Source: JAJTGZ01 sp964403525 (GTDB lineage: Bacteria; Planctomycetota; Phycisphaerae; Phycisphaerales; UBA1924). Taken from it: a stretch of 64,000 nucleotides of DNA. This document shows, in pieces, positions 34,894 through 45,800 of this stretch. Below the pieces are notes generated by a model. It made no database searches. It saw only the letters and a program-made list of their open reading frames with translations, and was not told the origin of the DNA. The stretch is taken from NCBI GenBank assembly GCA_964403525.1, contig CAYOGE010000001.1, forward strand, positions 1 through 64,000, read 5' to 3'. The position numbers and the translations under genes were made by a program. Numbering within the stretch: the stretch's first letter is position 1; each line of letters opens with the position of its first letter.

Positions 34894-36057
34894 ATGCTGA
34901 GGCTCGCCGCGCTCACCGTCGCACTCGTCTGCTCCCTCGTCATCGCGGACGCACAGCCCGCGAAACCGGCTCCGCAGGGCCCACCGGCCGTCGCCGCCAA
35001 ACTCCGGCGCGGCGTGAACCTCTCGCACTGGTGGTGGCAGCCCGACCAACGCGACCCGGCGAAGATCGAGAAGGCGATCGGGCCCGAGGATGTCAGGCTG
35101 ATCAAGAGCGCCGGCCTCACGCACGTGCGCATCCCGATCGATCCGTCGTTCTTCGTTACGGCCGAAGGAACGCTCAACGAGGCCAACACCGCGCGGCTGC
35201 TCCGCTCGGTCAAGGCCTTCAACGATGCCGGCATCGCCACCGTGATTGATTGCCACCCAGCGGGCACCCAGAGCAAGGGCATGCTCGCCGCCGATTCGTC
35301 GCCGGGGTGGGCCGACGAGCTTGAGAAGTTCTGGAAGGCCTTTGCCCCCGCGCTGCGGCAGACCAGCCCCGATCTTGTCGCTCTCGAGTTGCTCAACGAG
35401 CCCAACGGCATCGCCGATCCTAAAGAGTGGCCGGCCGCGCAGGAGAGGGCACGCAAGACCGTGCGCGCTGCGCTCCCCCGGCACACCCTCATCCTCACCG
35501 GCGACGATTGGGGGAGCATCGACGGCCTCCTCCGGCTCGACGCTTCGCCGGACGCCAACACCGTCTACTCCATCCACTTCTACGAGCCGCACACGTTCAC
35601 CCACCAGCAGGCGACGTGGGGCTCGCCGATGTGGAAGGAGATCAAGAACCTCCGCTACCCGTTCGAGCCGGCCAACGCCGCCAGCGCTGCCGACTCCGCC
35701 GCTGACCCAAAGGCCGCCGCTTCGATCAGGCGTTACGCCAAAGACCAGTGGAACGCCGCCAGGGTGCGGTCGCGGTTTGACGCCGCAGCGGCGTGGGCGA
35801 AAGAGCACAAGACCACGCTCTATCTCGGTGAGTTCGGCGCGTACCGCGCCGGGTGCGACGAAGCGTCGCGAACCGCGTGGCTCACCGACGTCCGCTCCGC
35901 CGCCGAAACAAACGGCATCGGCTGGTGCGCCTGGGACTACAGCGGCGGTTTCGCGATCACTTCCCGCCCGCCGGCGAAGGGCCCGCGCGCCCTCGACGAG
36001 CCGACCGCTCGCGCCTTGGGCCTCTCCGCTCCCGTTCCACGCAAGAAGCAGCCGTAG
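34894..36057 (+). CDS. Secreted glycoside hydrolase family 5 (cellulase-type) enzyme
   Basis: A 387-residue (alpha/beta)8 glycosidase with a signal peptide (LRLAALTVALVCSLVIADA). Family landmarks: LRRGVNLSHWWWQ, LTHVRIPID, VIDCHP, the acid/base Glu in VALELLNEPNG, VYSIHFYEPHTFTHQ and the nucleophile Glu in LYLGEFGAYR. WCAWDYSGGF near the end matches the substrate-stacking Trp block. It likely cuts a beta-glucan or beta-mannan outside the cytoplasm; the exact substrate cannot be read. It is followed by a convergent hypothetical gene 24 bp away. Confidence 0.9.
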   Translation: MLRLAALTVALVCSLVIADAQPAKPAPQGPPAVAAKLRRGVNLSHWWWQPDQRDPAKIEKAIGPEDVRLIKSAGLTHVRIPIDPSFFVTAEGTLNEANTARLLRSVKAFNDAGIATVIDCHPAGTQSKGMLAADSSPGWADELEKFWKAFAPALRQTSPDLVALELLNEPNGIADPKEWPAAQERARKTVRAALPRHTLILTGDDWGSIDGLLRLDASPDANTVYSIHFYEPHTFTHQQATWGSPMWKEIKNLRYPFEPANAASAADSAADPKAAASIRRYAKDQWNAARVRSRFDAAAAWAKEHKTTLYLGEFGAYRAGCDEASRTAWLTDVRSAAETNGIGWCAWDYSGGFAITSRPPAKGPRALDEPTARALGLSAPVPRKKQP

Positions 36058-36081
36058 CGCGGGCGCCGCTCCACCCGCGCT

Positions 36082-36786
36082 CTACCGCGCTGACTCGGTC
36101 TGCATCGTCAGTACGAGCCTGTCTTCGAACGGCTCGAACTTCAGCAGCCGCACCGTCCGCCCGTCGGGCAGTTTGATCGCCGCCCCACGCAACGCCGGCG
36201 CGCGGCCGCGCAGCAGCAAGGCCAGCTCTCCGGGCCGATCGCCGAAGAGCGTTGCGACCGGCACGTTGAGCCGGCCGATCGATGCCGACGCGGCGGGGAG
36301 CCACAGGCCGTCGCCGTCGATGCGCGGACGCAGGGCCAGGGAGACAAACCGGCCACCGCGCTCGCCGCCGCCCGAGCCGCCGTCGGGGATGCGCATGCCA
36401 AGCCGCACCACGCCTTGCTCAAACGCGGCCTGAAACTCAGAGCCGTCTGGCACTCGAACAGGATGCTGCTGCGTTGCCAGCCAGCGCGGCAGCTTCTCGT
36501 TGAGCCAGGCCGTTGCCCCTTCGGCAGAGAGCGAGACAGACCACGGCTCGCTCACGGCGACGTTCGTCGCCGGGTCGACCGTGCCGAGGGGGCGCAGCTG
36601 CGTGACCGCCGTCCACGCCCCGTTATCAACTGCGCCGGCGAGCGCACGGCGCTCGCTCACATCGACGCTGCCGGGTGGGTCGCGCCACCACGCAGGCCTG
36701 GCGCCGCCCAGCACCGCGGCGACAAGCAAGCCCACCGCAGCCAAAGCCCCCAGCCCGAGCAGAAAACGCGTAAGCCCCCTCGCCAT
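36082..36786 (-). CDS. Membrane-anchored hypothetical protein
   Basis: About 234 residues: one N-terminal membrane helix (LTRFLLGLGALAAVGLLVAA) and an extracytoplasmic domain that mixes beta-type segments (LSAEGATAWLNEKLPRWLAT, FVSLALRPRIDGDGLWLPAA, VLTMQTESAR at the end). Conserved-looking features include the Trp-rich region near the helix. No family is recognised. The start is unsure: ATG 36786 is used, and longer in-frame starts exist up to 36870 and beyond. It is divergent from the amylase gene. Confidence 0.6.
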   Translation of the reverse strand: MARGLTRFLLGLGALAAVGLLVAAVLGGARPAWWRDPPGSVDVSERRALAGAVDNGAWTAVTQLRPLGTVDPATNVAVSEPWSVSLSAEGATAWLNEKLPRWLATQQHPVRVPDGSEFQAAFEQGVVRLGMRIPDGGSGGGERGGRFVSLALRPRIDGDGLWLPAASASIGRLNVPVATLFGDRPGELALLLRGRAPALRGAAIKLPDGRTVRLLKFEPFEDRLVLTMQTESAR

Positions 36787-36864
36787 GCGCTGGAGAACTT
36801 CGTCGGCCAGCGGGGCGGGCAACACCGCCCCTGCTCCGTGCAGACCGGGATTCTGCCGGCCACC

Positions 36865-36890
36865 GATCATGCTGTCATGATCATCGATCA
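36865..36890. promoter_or_regulatory. Overlapping perfect inverted repeats (operator-like) upstream of the amylase gene
   Basis: GATCATG, 4 nt (CTGT), CATGATC is a perfect 7-bp inverted repeat (36865-36882). It overlaps a second palindrome TGATC, ATC, GATCA (36878-36890). The pair lies about 75-100 bp upstream of the amylase ATG, in the divergent region, and is AT-richer than its surroundings. It is a candidate binding site for a dimeric regulator. Confidence 0.5.
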
Positions 36891-36965
36891 CGGGGGAATT
36901 GTCTGCCCCCCGGCCCACCCCTGTTGGGGGAATTCCGCGGTGCGCGGCCCCCCAACAATCGTGCC

Positions 36966-38630
36966 ATGCGACCACTGCACACCGCCGCGCTGTACGCCTG
37001 CGCCCTGAGCCTGGCGCTCCCGGCATCGGCGTGTGCCCAGGCGACGACAAACCCCTCGATGCCCAGCCCCGCCGGCACGCCGCCGGTGGTGCCCGCGGCC
37101 AGAGCAACCACGCCGGGCGGCTGGTGGAACGATGTGGTTTTCTACGAGGTCTTCGTGCGTTCGTTCGCAGACTCGACCACCGGCCCCCTCGCCAACGACG
37201 GCATCGGCGACTTCCAAGGGCTCATCGAGCGGCTGGACTACCTCAAAGACCTCGGCGTCGGCGCACTGTGGCTCATGCCGATCACCGAGTCGCCCAGCTA
37301 CCACGGCTACGACACGACCGACTACCGCACGGTCGAGCGCGACTACGGCACCAACGACGATTTCAAGCGCTTCATGGCCGAGTGCCACAAGCGCAACATC
37401 AGGGTGGTCATTGACTTTGTCATCAACCACTGCTCCGACGAGCACCCGTGGTTCAAGCAGGCGAGCGCCGACCCGCAGAGCCCCAAGCGCGACTGGTTTG
37501 TCTGGGAGAAGACCCGCCCGACGTGGAAGGACCCGTGGAACGAGACCGTCTGGCACCCCAACCCCGCGCCGGGCCAGCACGACTTCTACTACGGCATGTT
37601 CAACCACGACATGCCCGACCTGAACTTCCGCAACAAGGACCTCACGGCGGAGATCCACGACACCGCGAAGTTCTGGCTGACCGAGATGGGCGTTGACGGC
37701 TTCAGACTCGACGCCATCCGGCACCTGATCGAAGACGGCCAGGTGCAGGAGAACACGCCCGAGACGCACGCGTGGCTGAAGAGCTTTCAGGCCTGGTGCA
37801 AGTCTGTGCGGCCGGATTGCTTCACCGTCGGCGAGGTCTGGGCGAGCACACAGAACATCGCCGGGTACGTCAACGACGGCGAGATGGACTCGGCCTTCGA
37901 GTTCGAACTTGAGGGCAAGCTCGTTGAGTCGGTCAAGGGCGGCCGGGCCGCGCCGCTGGCCGACGCCGTTCGGGCGTCGTTCGCCTCGTTCCCGCCCGGC
38001 GCGTACAGCACCTTTCTGACCAACCACGACCAGGCGCGCATCATGACCGCTCTCAAAGGCGATGCGGCCAAGGCCCGCGCCGCCGCGAGCGTGCTGCTGA
38101 CGATGCCGGGCGTCCCCTTCCTTTACTACGGTGAAGAGATCGGCATGACCGGCGACAAGCCCGACCCGAAGATCCGCACGCCCATGCAGTGGAACGCCGG
38201 GCCCAACGCCGGGTTCACCACGCCCCTCGCCAAGCCGTGGCAAAGACCAAACGCCGATCCCGCGGGCACGAACGTCGCCGCCCAGGCCCACCAGCCCGGC
38301 TCGCTGCTGGAGCACTACCGCCGTCTTATCAAGGTCCGCAACGACTCCGCAGCGCTGCGCCGCGGAGACGTTCAAGTCGTGTCATTCGGGACCTCCCACC
38401 CGTCACTGTTCGCGTTCACGCGTTCGCTGGAGCAAGAAACCGTGCTCGTGGTGGTCAACCTCGGCGCCGACCCATCGCCGATCCCGTGTGATCAGCTTGC
38501 CCCCAACCTGCGCGAACGGCTGCCGGGCTCGACCGACCTTCTGACGGGCAGATCGCTCGCCGCCGAACAGACGCATCAACCCGGCCCCCTCGCCGCCGGG
38601 GAAGTCTGGATCGTCCGCCTTGCCCGGTAA
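36966..38630 (+). CDS. Secreted alpha-amylase family (GH13) protein
   Basis: A 554-residue GH13 enzyme with an N-terminal signal peptide (LYACALSLALPASACAQA, with a possible lipobox Cys). Core motifs: VVFYEVFVRSFAD, the first conserved region VVIDFVINHCSDEHPWF, the nucleophile region VDGFRLDAIRHL, the acid/base CFTVGEVWAS and the transition-state region YSTFLTNHDQARI. LLTMPGVPFLYYGEEIGM and a beta-rich C-terminal domain follow. The YGTNDDFKRFMAECHKRN segment suits the oligosaccharide-acting subfamilies (oligo-1,6-glucosidase or maltogenic type). It lies next to a GH5 gene and a palindromic regulatory candidate. It likely acts on alpha-glucans outside the cytoplasm. Confidence 0.92.
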   Translation: MRPLHTAALYACALSLALPASACAQATTNPSMPSPAGTPPVVPAARATTPGGWWNDVVFYEVFVRSFADSTTGPLANDGIGDFQGLIERLDYLKDLGVGALWLMPITESPSYHGYDTTDYRTVERDYGTNDDFKRFMAECHKRNIRVVIDFVINHCSDEHPWFKQASADPQSPKRDWFVWEKTRPTWKDPWNETVWHPNPAPGQHDFYYGMFNHDMPDLNFRNKDLTAEIHDTAKFWLTEMGVDGFRLDAIRHLIEDGQVQENTPETHAWLKSFQAWCKSVRPDCFTVGEVWASTQNIAGYVNDGEMDSAFEFELEGKLVESVKGGRAAPLADAVRASFASFPPGAYSTFLTNHDQARIMTALKGDAAKARAAASVLLTMPGVPFLYYGEEIGMTGDKPDPKIRTPMQWNAGPNAGFTTPLAKPWQRPNADPAGTNVAAQAHQPGSLLEHYRRLIKVRNDSAALRRGDVQVVSFGTSHPSLFAFTRSLEQETVLVVVNLGADPSPIPCDQLAPNLRERLPGSTDLLTGRSLAAEQTHQPGPLAAGEVWIVRLAR

Positions 38631-38731
38631 CCCGCTGCCACCGTTTTCGCAGCCGCCGCGATCTGGGATTTCCGGCAAGACCGCCGCTCGACGCACGTTC
38701 TGCACTCGTCATGCCACGCAGGAGCATCCCA

Positions 38732-39712
38732 ATGTTCAACGCCAAGCGAACCATTATTCTCGCCACCATCGCGGGTGTGGCGGCCGTCTGCGTCACCGCC
38801 GTTCTGCACGCAGAGCCGGAGCCCACGCCCTCCCCTAAGGGTGAACCGGCGCCGGAGACTGTGCTGGGCGGGCCGCGCATACCCGTGCGCGAAGTGCGGC
38901 CGACGCTGGTGTCGTTCGACAGCCACGGCAAGCTCGTGATGCTCGACGAGCGGCCAGAGATCGTGGCAGTCGGCCTCATTGGCCTGAGCGGCGACGCCAG
39001 GAAGGCGGCAGACAAGGTGCTCAACGAGCACGGCGCGGCCGTCGCCAAGGCCCTCAACGAACACCAGTCAACGTTCCTCCAGATCCAATCGGCCCGCCAG
39101 AGCGGCGATCAGCGCCTGGCCGCGCAGCTCACCCGCGAACTGCGGCAGAAAGCGCCGCAGCTGTGGGAGCCGCCGCTGCTGGACCAGCTCGCCAAGGCGA
39201 TCCCGGTTGAGAAGGCCGTGCAGCTGCGCTCGATCGTCAACGAGTACCTGATCGAACTGGCCAAGGAAGGTGCGCAGGGCGGTGACAAACGCCGCGCACC
39301 CGCGCGCACGCCCGCCGACAAAGGCCCAGCCGGCGCTGCTCCGATGACCGGGGGTGACGGCGACTCGATGATGTCCGGCCCGTCGGAGGGGTCGCCCACT
39401 CCGGCCGCGAGCCCGCTCGACAACCCGCAGACGCTCCGGCGCATCGAGAACAACCTGGTCGTCCGCGAGATGGCCCGTTCGCTCAAGACGCTCGTGGAGT
39501 TGCGCCGGGAGCAGACCGACCAGCTCCTGGCCGGGCTGGGCCTCACGCCGGAGCAGGATGCGCAGATCCGCAAGCTCATCCACGACACCGGCGCGCAGTC
39601 CAAGGACGCCCGCCCGTCACAGGCCGACCACCGCGCGCTGATCGAGCAGATCAAGAAGCTCCTCACCGTTGAGCAGCAGCAGCAGCTGGCGAAGAACATG
39701 CAGAACCGGTAG
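38732..39712 (+). CDS. Secreted LTxxQ-type (Spy-like) protein, paralogue of 54815-55663
   Basis: A 326-residue protein with a signal peptide (TIILATIAGVAAVCVTAVLHA). After it come GGPRIPVREVRPTLVSFDS and LVMLDERPEIVAVGLIGL, and then mostly helical sequence with Spy/CpxP-like LTxxQ motifs: LGLTPEQDAQIRKLIHD and LLTVEQQQQLAKNMQNR at the C-terminus. A 45-residue Ala/Gly/Pro/Ser linker (about residues 190-235) splits it. AGGAG is 7 nt before ATG 38732. The same layout occurs in the protein at 54815-55663. Likely periplasmic; binding partners unknown. Confidence 0.8.
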   Translation: MFNAKRTIILATIAGVAAVCVTAVLHAEPEPTPSPKGEPAPETVLGGPRIPVREVRPTLVSFDSHGKLVMLDERPEIVAVGLIGLSGDARKAADKVLNEHGAAVAKALNEHQSTFLQIQSARQSGDQRLAAQLTRELRQKAPQLWEPPLLDQLAKAIPVEKAVQLRSIVNEYLIELAKEGAQGGDKRRAPARTPADKGPAGAAPMTGGDGDSMMSGPSEGSPTPAASPLDNPQTLRRIENNLVVREMARSLKTLVELRREQTDQLLAGLGLTPEQDAQIRKLIHDTGAQSKDARPSQADHRALIEQIKKLLTVEQQQQLAKNMQNR

Positions 39713-39780
39713 CCCCTCCGGCCCGCGGGTGCCGGTGCGCCCCGGTTGTTGCTACCCTCCACCAGCGAGGGACCCACGCG

Positions 39781-40848
<1,068 letters not shown>

Positions 40849-40857
40849 GCGGCTGCA

Positions 40858-40892
40858 ATAGGTCGTATAGGTCTTATCGACCCATAGGACCC
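40858..40892. repeat. Short tandem repeat, 9-bp units (ATAGGTCNN), second copy
   Basis: Units ATAGGTCGT, ATAGGTCTT, ATCGACCC, ATAGGACCC, starting 10 bp after the MoxR stop. The flank TGAGCGGC then CAATAGGTC is shared with the array after dnaN. Confidence 0.7.
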
Positions 40893-40991
40893 ACGGTCTT
40901 TGCTCGAATCGACCGCACGCACGCGCGGTCGCCCCCTACTCCTATAGTCGGCCCCATCTGTTCCCGCACACCCTCACAAGGGCTTTCCCCC

Positions 40992-42545
40992 ATGTCCGAC
41001 ACGCACTTTGACATCCTCATCATCGGCGGCGGGCCCGCCGGTTACGTCGCCGCCATCCGCGCCGGCCAGCTCGGCTTCAAGACCGCACTGATCGAGCGTG
41101 CCAAGCTCGGCGGCGTCTGCCTCAACTGGGGGTGCATCCCCTCCAAGGCCTTGCTCGCCAACGCGGAGCTGGTCGAGAAGATGCGCAAGCAGGAGGACCA
41201 GAAGTTCTGGGGCCTCAAAATCAGCGGCGAGATCGGCCTGGACTGGGACCGCGTCATCGGCCGCTCGCGCGACGTGTCGGCGAAGCTCAACAAGGGTGTT
41301 GAGTTCCTGATGCGCAAGAACAAGGTCACGGTTTTCAACGGAAACGGCAAGCTCACCAAGGCCGCCACGGCGGCCAACGGCAACAAGTGCACCGTTGAGT
41401 TCCAGGAGTGCCAGGTGCAGGAGGAGCTGACCAGCGCCCCGGCCAAGCCGGGCGCGACCAAGCAAACCCTGACCGCCGACAACGTGATCGTCGCCACCGG
41501 CAGCGTCGCCCGCGACCTGCCCTTTGCAAAGTTCGACGGCACGACGATCTGGGGCGCCCGTGAGGCGATGTTCAACAAGGAGCAGCCCAAGAGCCTCATC
41601 GTCGTCGGCGCCGGCGCCATCGGCATGGAGTTCGCCTACTTCTACCACTCGATGGGGACCAAGGTCACCATCATCGAGATGCTCGACCGCATCCTCCCCG
41701 TGGAGGACAAGGACGTCTCGACCGCGATGGCGAAGCTCTACGCCAAGCACGGCATGACGATCATGACCGGGCACGGCACCACCGGCGTTGAGAAGACCGG
41801 CTCGGGCGTGAAGGTCACCGTTGCGCCGATGGCGGGCGGCAAGCCAGACGAGAGCAAGAAGCAGGTGCTCGAGGCCGACAAGGTGCTGCTGGCGATCGGT
41901 GTCGTCGGACGCACCGACGGGCTCTGCGACGCCTCGCTGGGCCTGACGATCGACAAGGGGCACATCGTCACCGACTACAAGCCGGGCGTCACAAAGGACG
42001 AGGCGATCGACTACAAGACCAACCTCCCCGGCGTCTACGCCGTCGGAGACGTCATCGGTCCGCCTTGGCTTGCGCACGTCGCCAGCGAGGAGGCGTACCT
42101 GTGCGTCGAGCGCATCGCCTGGAAGAAGGGCAAGTACGCCCACGAGCCGCACCCGATCGACTACGGCATCATCCCCGGCTGCACCTACTGCATCCCGCAG
42201 GTTGCCAGCGTGGGCAAGACCGAGCAGGCGCTCATCGCCGAGGGCAAGGTCAAGGGCAAGGACTACGAGACCGGCACGTTCCCCTTCAGCGCACTGGGCA
42301 AAGCGATCGCCGCCGCGCACACCGACGGCTTCACCAAGATCATCCGCGGCCTGCCGCGCGGCGAGATCCTGGGCGCCCACATCATGGGCGACCAGGCCAC
42401 CGAGCTGATCGCCGAGCTCACCCTCGCCCGCAGGCTCGAAGCGACGACCGAGGAGCTCATCGCAACCGTCCACGCCCACCCCACGATGCACGAGAGCGTC
42501 CGCGAGGCCGCACTCGCCAGCGAGGGACGCGTTCTGAGCATGTAG
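40992..42545 (+). CDS. lpdA: Dihydrolipoyl dehydrogenase
   Basis: A 517-residue FAD-dependent disulfide oxidoreductase (E3 of 2-oxoacid dehydrogenase complexes or glycine cleavage). FAD motif ILIIGGGPAGYVAAIRAGQLG, redox disulfide GGVCLNWGCIPSK, NAD motif LIVVGAGAIGMEFAYFYHSMG, second FAD site GVYAVGDV, and the C-terminal active His in ATVHAHPTMHESVREAAL. It is about 40 residues longer than E. coli Lpd (474) because of inserts around residues 125-165 and 290. No E1 or E2 gene is beside it. A TATAGT hexamer at about 40942 could be its -10 box, with a leader of roughly 40 nt. Confidence 0.95.
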   Translation: MSDTHFDILIIGGGPAGYVAAIRAGQLGFKTALIERAKLGGVCLNWGCIPSKALLANAELVEKMRKQEDQKFWGLKISGEIGLDWDRVIGRSRDVSAKLNKGVEFLMRKNKVTVFNGNGKLTKAATAANGNKCTVEFQECQVQEELTSAPAKPGATKQTLTADNVIVATGSVARDLPFAKFDGTTIWGAREAMFNKEQPKSLIVVGAGAIGMEFAYFYHSMGTKVTIIEMLDRILPVEDKDVSTAMAKLYAKHGMTIMTGHGTTGVEKTGSGVKVTVAPMAGGKPDESKKQVLEADKVLLAIGVVGRTDGLCDASLGLTIDKGHIVTDYKPGVTKDEAIDYKTNLPGVYAVGDVIGPPWLAHVASEEAYLCVERIAWKKGKYAHEPHPIDYGIIPGCTYCIPQVASVGKTEQALIAEGKVKGKDYETGTFPFSALGKAIAAAHTDGFTKIIRGLPRGEILGAHIMGDQATELIAELTLARRLEATTEELIATVHAHPTMHESVREAALASEGRVLSM

Positions 42546-42835
42546 AGGGTCAGGCGAGGCCCAAACTTGCGGCTCAACCATCGGCCAGCATTCGACGACC
42601 AAGGCCTGCTTCAAAGGAACTACCAAACGCCCAGAGCAAGAGCTGCTGGTGATCTGGGCAAGGCAGCGCCACCACATTCTGGTGGGCAAAGCCAACGGAC
42701 CCCCTCGTCAGGGGTGGGCATTTTGTCCCTCATGCAGTAAACTGAGCCAACTGCCGTGCGTGGTGGGAAATGTACGCGACCTCTCCGGGGTTTCTGCGCC
42801 CTCAGCGCACCCGGCGGGCCGCGCCGGAGACTGAC
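42546..42835. other. 290-bp intergenic region between lpdA and the M36 protease gene
   Basis: No gene is seen. It contains a 5-bp stem (CCCCT, CGTC, AGGGG at 42701-42714) followed after 6 nt by TTTT, a weak terminator for lpdA. A TAAACT hexamer at 42738-42743 could serve as the protease -10 box. It is visibly less GC-rich than its neighbours. Confidence 0.4.
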
Positions 42836-45800
42836 GTGCTGCGAACAACTCGATCCGCTCTGTCGACCCGCTCAGCGGGCCTCGCCCTCGTGCTGGCCTG
42901 CGGCCTCGCGGTCGCTGCGCCGCAAGTGCGCGCGCCGGGCGCCGCCGCGCAGGCGCTCCCCGCGAACCACGCCGAGTGGTGCACGCAGTGCAACCACGGT
43001 GACGGGCTGCCCACTTACGACATCCGCATCGACGACGCCGTGTACAGCACGGTCGCCGGCATCACCGCCCGAAGCGCGGCCGACAAATCTCTCGCCGCGG
43101 CCGGCGCGCTGGGCGTCGCGATCCCCACGCTGGCGATCGACTTTGACGAGGCGCTCGGCACGCCCAAGTTCGTCCGCGCCTCAGCGGGCTTCCTCTCCGG
43201 GCACCACCCGGGCGCCGCCTGGCCGGCGGTCGTCGGTGAGTTCGTCGCGGCCAACCGTGGCTTGTGCGGGTTCGATGCGTCGGAACTGACGGGCAACCGC
43301 GTGACGCGCGACTTTGTTTCTGCAAGCAACGGTGTCCGCAGCATCACGGTTCAGCAGGTGCACGCCGGCGTTGACATCTTCGGCGCGGCGCTTCGGACGT
43401 CTGTCACATCCAAGGGGGAGCTCGTCAACCTCTCCAGCACGATGCTCGAACGACCCGCGGACGGGTTCAAGCCTGCGCCGGCCAGGGTTTCGGCCGCGCG
43501 GGCGATCACCCTCGCCGCGGCAGATGTGGGTGTGACGGTGGCAGAGTCTGACCTGGCGGTGCTCGACGAAGAAACCGGCGCCGACCGTCAGGCGGTGTGG
43601 AAAACGCCGGCCGCCCTGCGCCCCGACGAGCCGTTGACCACGAGGCTTGTGTACTTCCCGATCGACCGCACCACGCTGGTGCCGGCGTGGGCGGTTGTGG
43701 TCGCCCAGCACGGCGTGGGGCACGCCTACGACACGCTGATCGACGCGACCGACGGGAAGGTGCTCTTCCGCAGCGACCGCCTGGTGTGCGCCGGCCCGAT
43801 CACGTTCAACGTCTACACCGACGACAGCCCCGCGCCGATGTCGCCGGGCCTGTTCACGACCGGGACGGCGCAGGCTCCGTTTGTGTCGCGGAACATCGTG
43901 ACGGTCACGCCGGCGGAGGTCGCCGCGTGGTCACCGCTGAGCTGGATCACCTCGGGCACCGAGACGGTGGGAAACAACGTTGACGCCCACACCGACACCG
44001 ACGCCAACAACGTGGCCGACCTCCCGCGGCCCAACGGCGGCGCCGGGCTCAACTTTGACTTCCCGCTCGACCTCGCCCTGGCGCCCTCTGGCTACAAAGA
44101 CGCGGCGGTGACGCAGATGTTCTACCTCGCCAACCGCTTCCACGACCGGCTCTACAGCCTCGGCTTTAACGAGCCCGCGGGCAACTTCCAGACCAACAAC
44201 TTCGGGCTCGGCGGTGCCGGCAACGACGCGGTGCAGGCCGACGTGCAGGACGGCTCAGGCACCAACAACGCTAATTTCTCAACCAGCGGCACCGACGGCA
44301 GCGGCGGACGGTGCCAGATGTACATCTGGACCGGTCCGAACCCCGACCGCGACGGCGCGCTCGAATCCGACATCGTCTATCACGAACTGGCCCACGGCGT
44401 TTCCATCCGCCTCCACGGGTCGCTCAGCTCGATCCAGTCCGGCGGCATGGGCGAAGGGTGGTCAGACTTCATCGCCCTGAGCATCAACTCGAAGCCGGGC
44501 GACGACCCAAACGCCGTCTACACCATGGGGCCGTACGCGACCTATCTGCTCAGCGGCCTCACGCGGAACTACTACTTCGGCATCCGCCGCTACCCGTACA
44601 CCACCGACGTGAACAAGGGCCCGCTCACCCTGGGCGATATCGACACGGCGCTTTACAACGTCTCGGCGTCGGTGCCGCGCTCGCCCATCGCGCCGAGCAA
44701 TTCAAACAGCGACGTGCACGACTACGGCGAGGTCTGGTGCCAGATCCTCTGGGAATGCCGCGCTGCAATGATCGCCGCGCACGGGTCAGCCGGGAACGAG
44801 CTGATGCTGCAGCTGGTGATCGACGGCATGAAGCTCGCCCCCAGCAACCCCACCTTCATCCAGTCGCGCGACGCGATCTTGAACGCGGACACCGCCCTGA
44901 CCGGCGGGGCCAACACCGCCGCACTCTGGACGGCCTTCGCCAAGCGCGGCATCGGATTCGGGGCCTCAGTGCCCGCGGCGACGAGCACCAGCGGCGTGGT
45001 CGAGTCGTTTGTCGTGCCCAACCTGGTGAGCTTCACGTTCCCCGACGGGCTCCCGACGCAGTTCTCGCCCACCGCGGGAACGGCGTTCCACGTCAACATC
45101 ACGGGTTCAGGGCTCACGCTCACGCCAAACTCCGGCACGATCAGTTACCGAGTCAACGGCGGCTCGTTCTCGACGGTGCCGATGGTCAGCACGGGCACGG
45201 ACCAGTACCTCGCAACGATCCCCCCGCAGCCGTGCCTGGCCCGCGTTGACTACTACGTCGGCGTCGGCACCAGCCTCGGTATCCGCACGAACCCTTCAAG
45301 CGCGCCGGCGACGTTCAGCACGGGTTCGGTCTACACGTCACTTGTAAACCTGGTCAGCGACGACTTTGAGACCCCCAGCGGCTGGACCACCGGGCCCGAC
45401 ACCGCGACCACCGGCTTCTGGGTGCGCGGCAACCCGATCGGCACCGCCGCACAGCCCGAGGACGATCACACACCCGGCAACGGCACCATCTGCTACTTCA
45501 CAGGGCAGGGATCGATCGGCGGCGGCCTGGGCGAGGCGGACGTTGACGGCGGGCAGGTTGTCCTCAACAGCCCGATCTACGACCTCTCGTCAGTCGCCGA
45601 CGCCACCGTCTCGTACTGGCGGTGGTACTCAAACGGCACAAGCGCCGCACCCTACAGCGACGTCTTCCGCGTGCAGGTCTCAACAAACGGCGGTTCCTCC
45701 TGGATCGCCGCGGAGACCGTCGGGCCGGCCAACTCACCCGACACAAACCCGGGCTGGCGGTTCGCGTCGTGGACGTTGTCATCACTGGGCCTTACCCCGA

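Noticed and set aside
33001..35808. 935-residue minus-strand ORF opposite dnaE and GH5
   Set aside because: Long open frames antisense to high-GC genes are expected. The composition is Val/Gly/Asp/Arg-rich with no motif, and the plus-strand genes are certain.
42701..42724. Terminator for lpdA
   Set aside because: The 5-bp stem and T-run 6 nt away are too weak; recorded only in the intergenic entry.
42546..42835. tRNA or small RNA gene in the lower-GC gap
   Set aside because: No cloverleaf or conserved tRNA elements are visible by eye.
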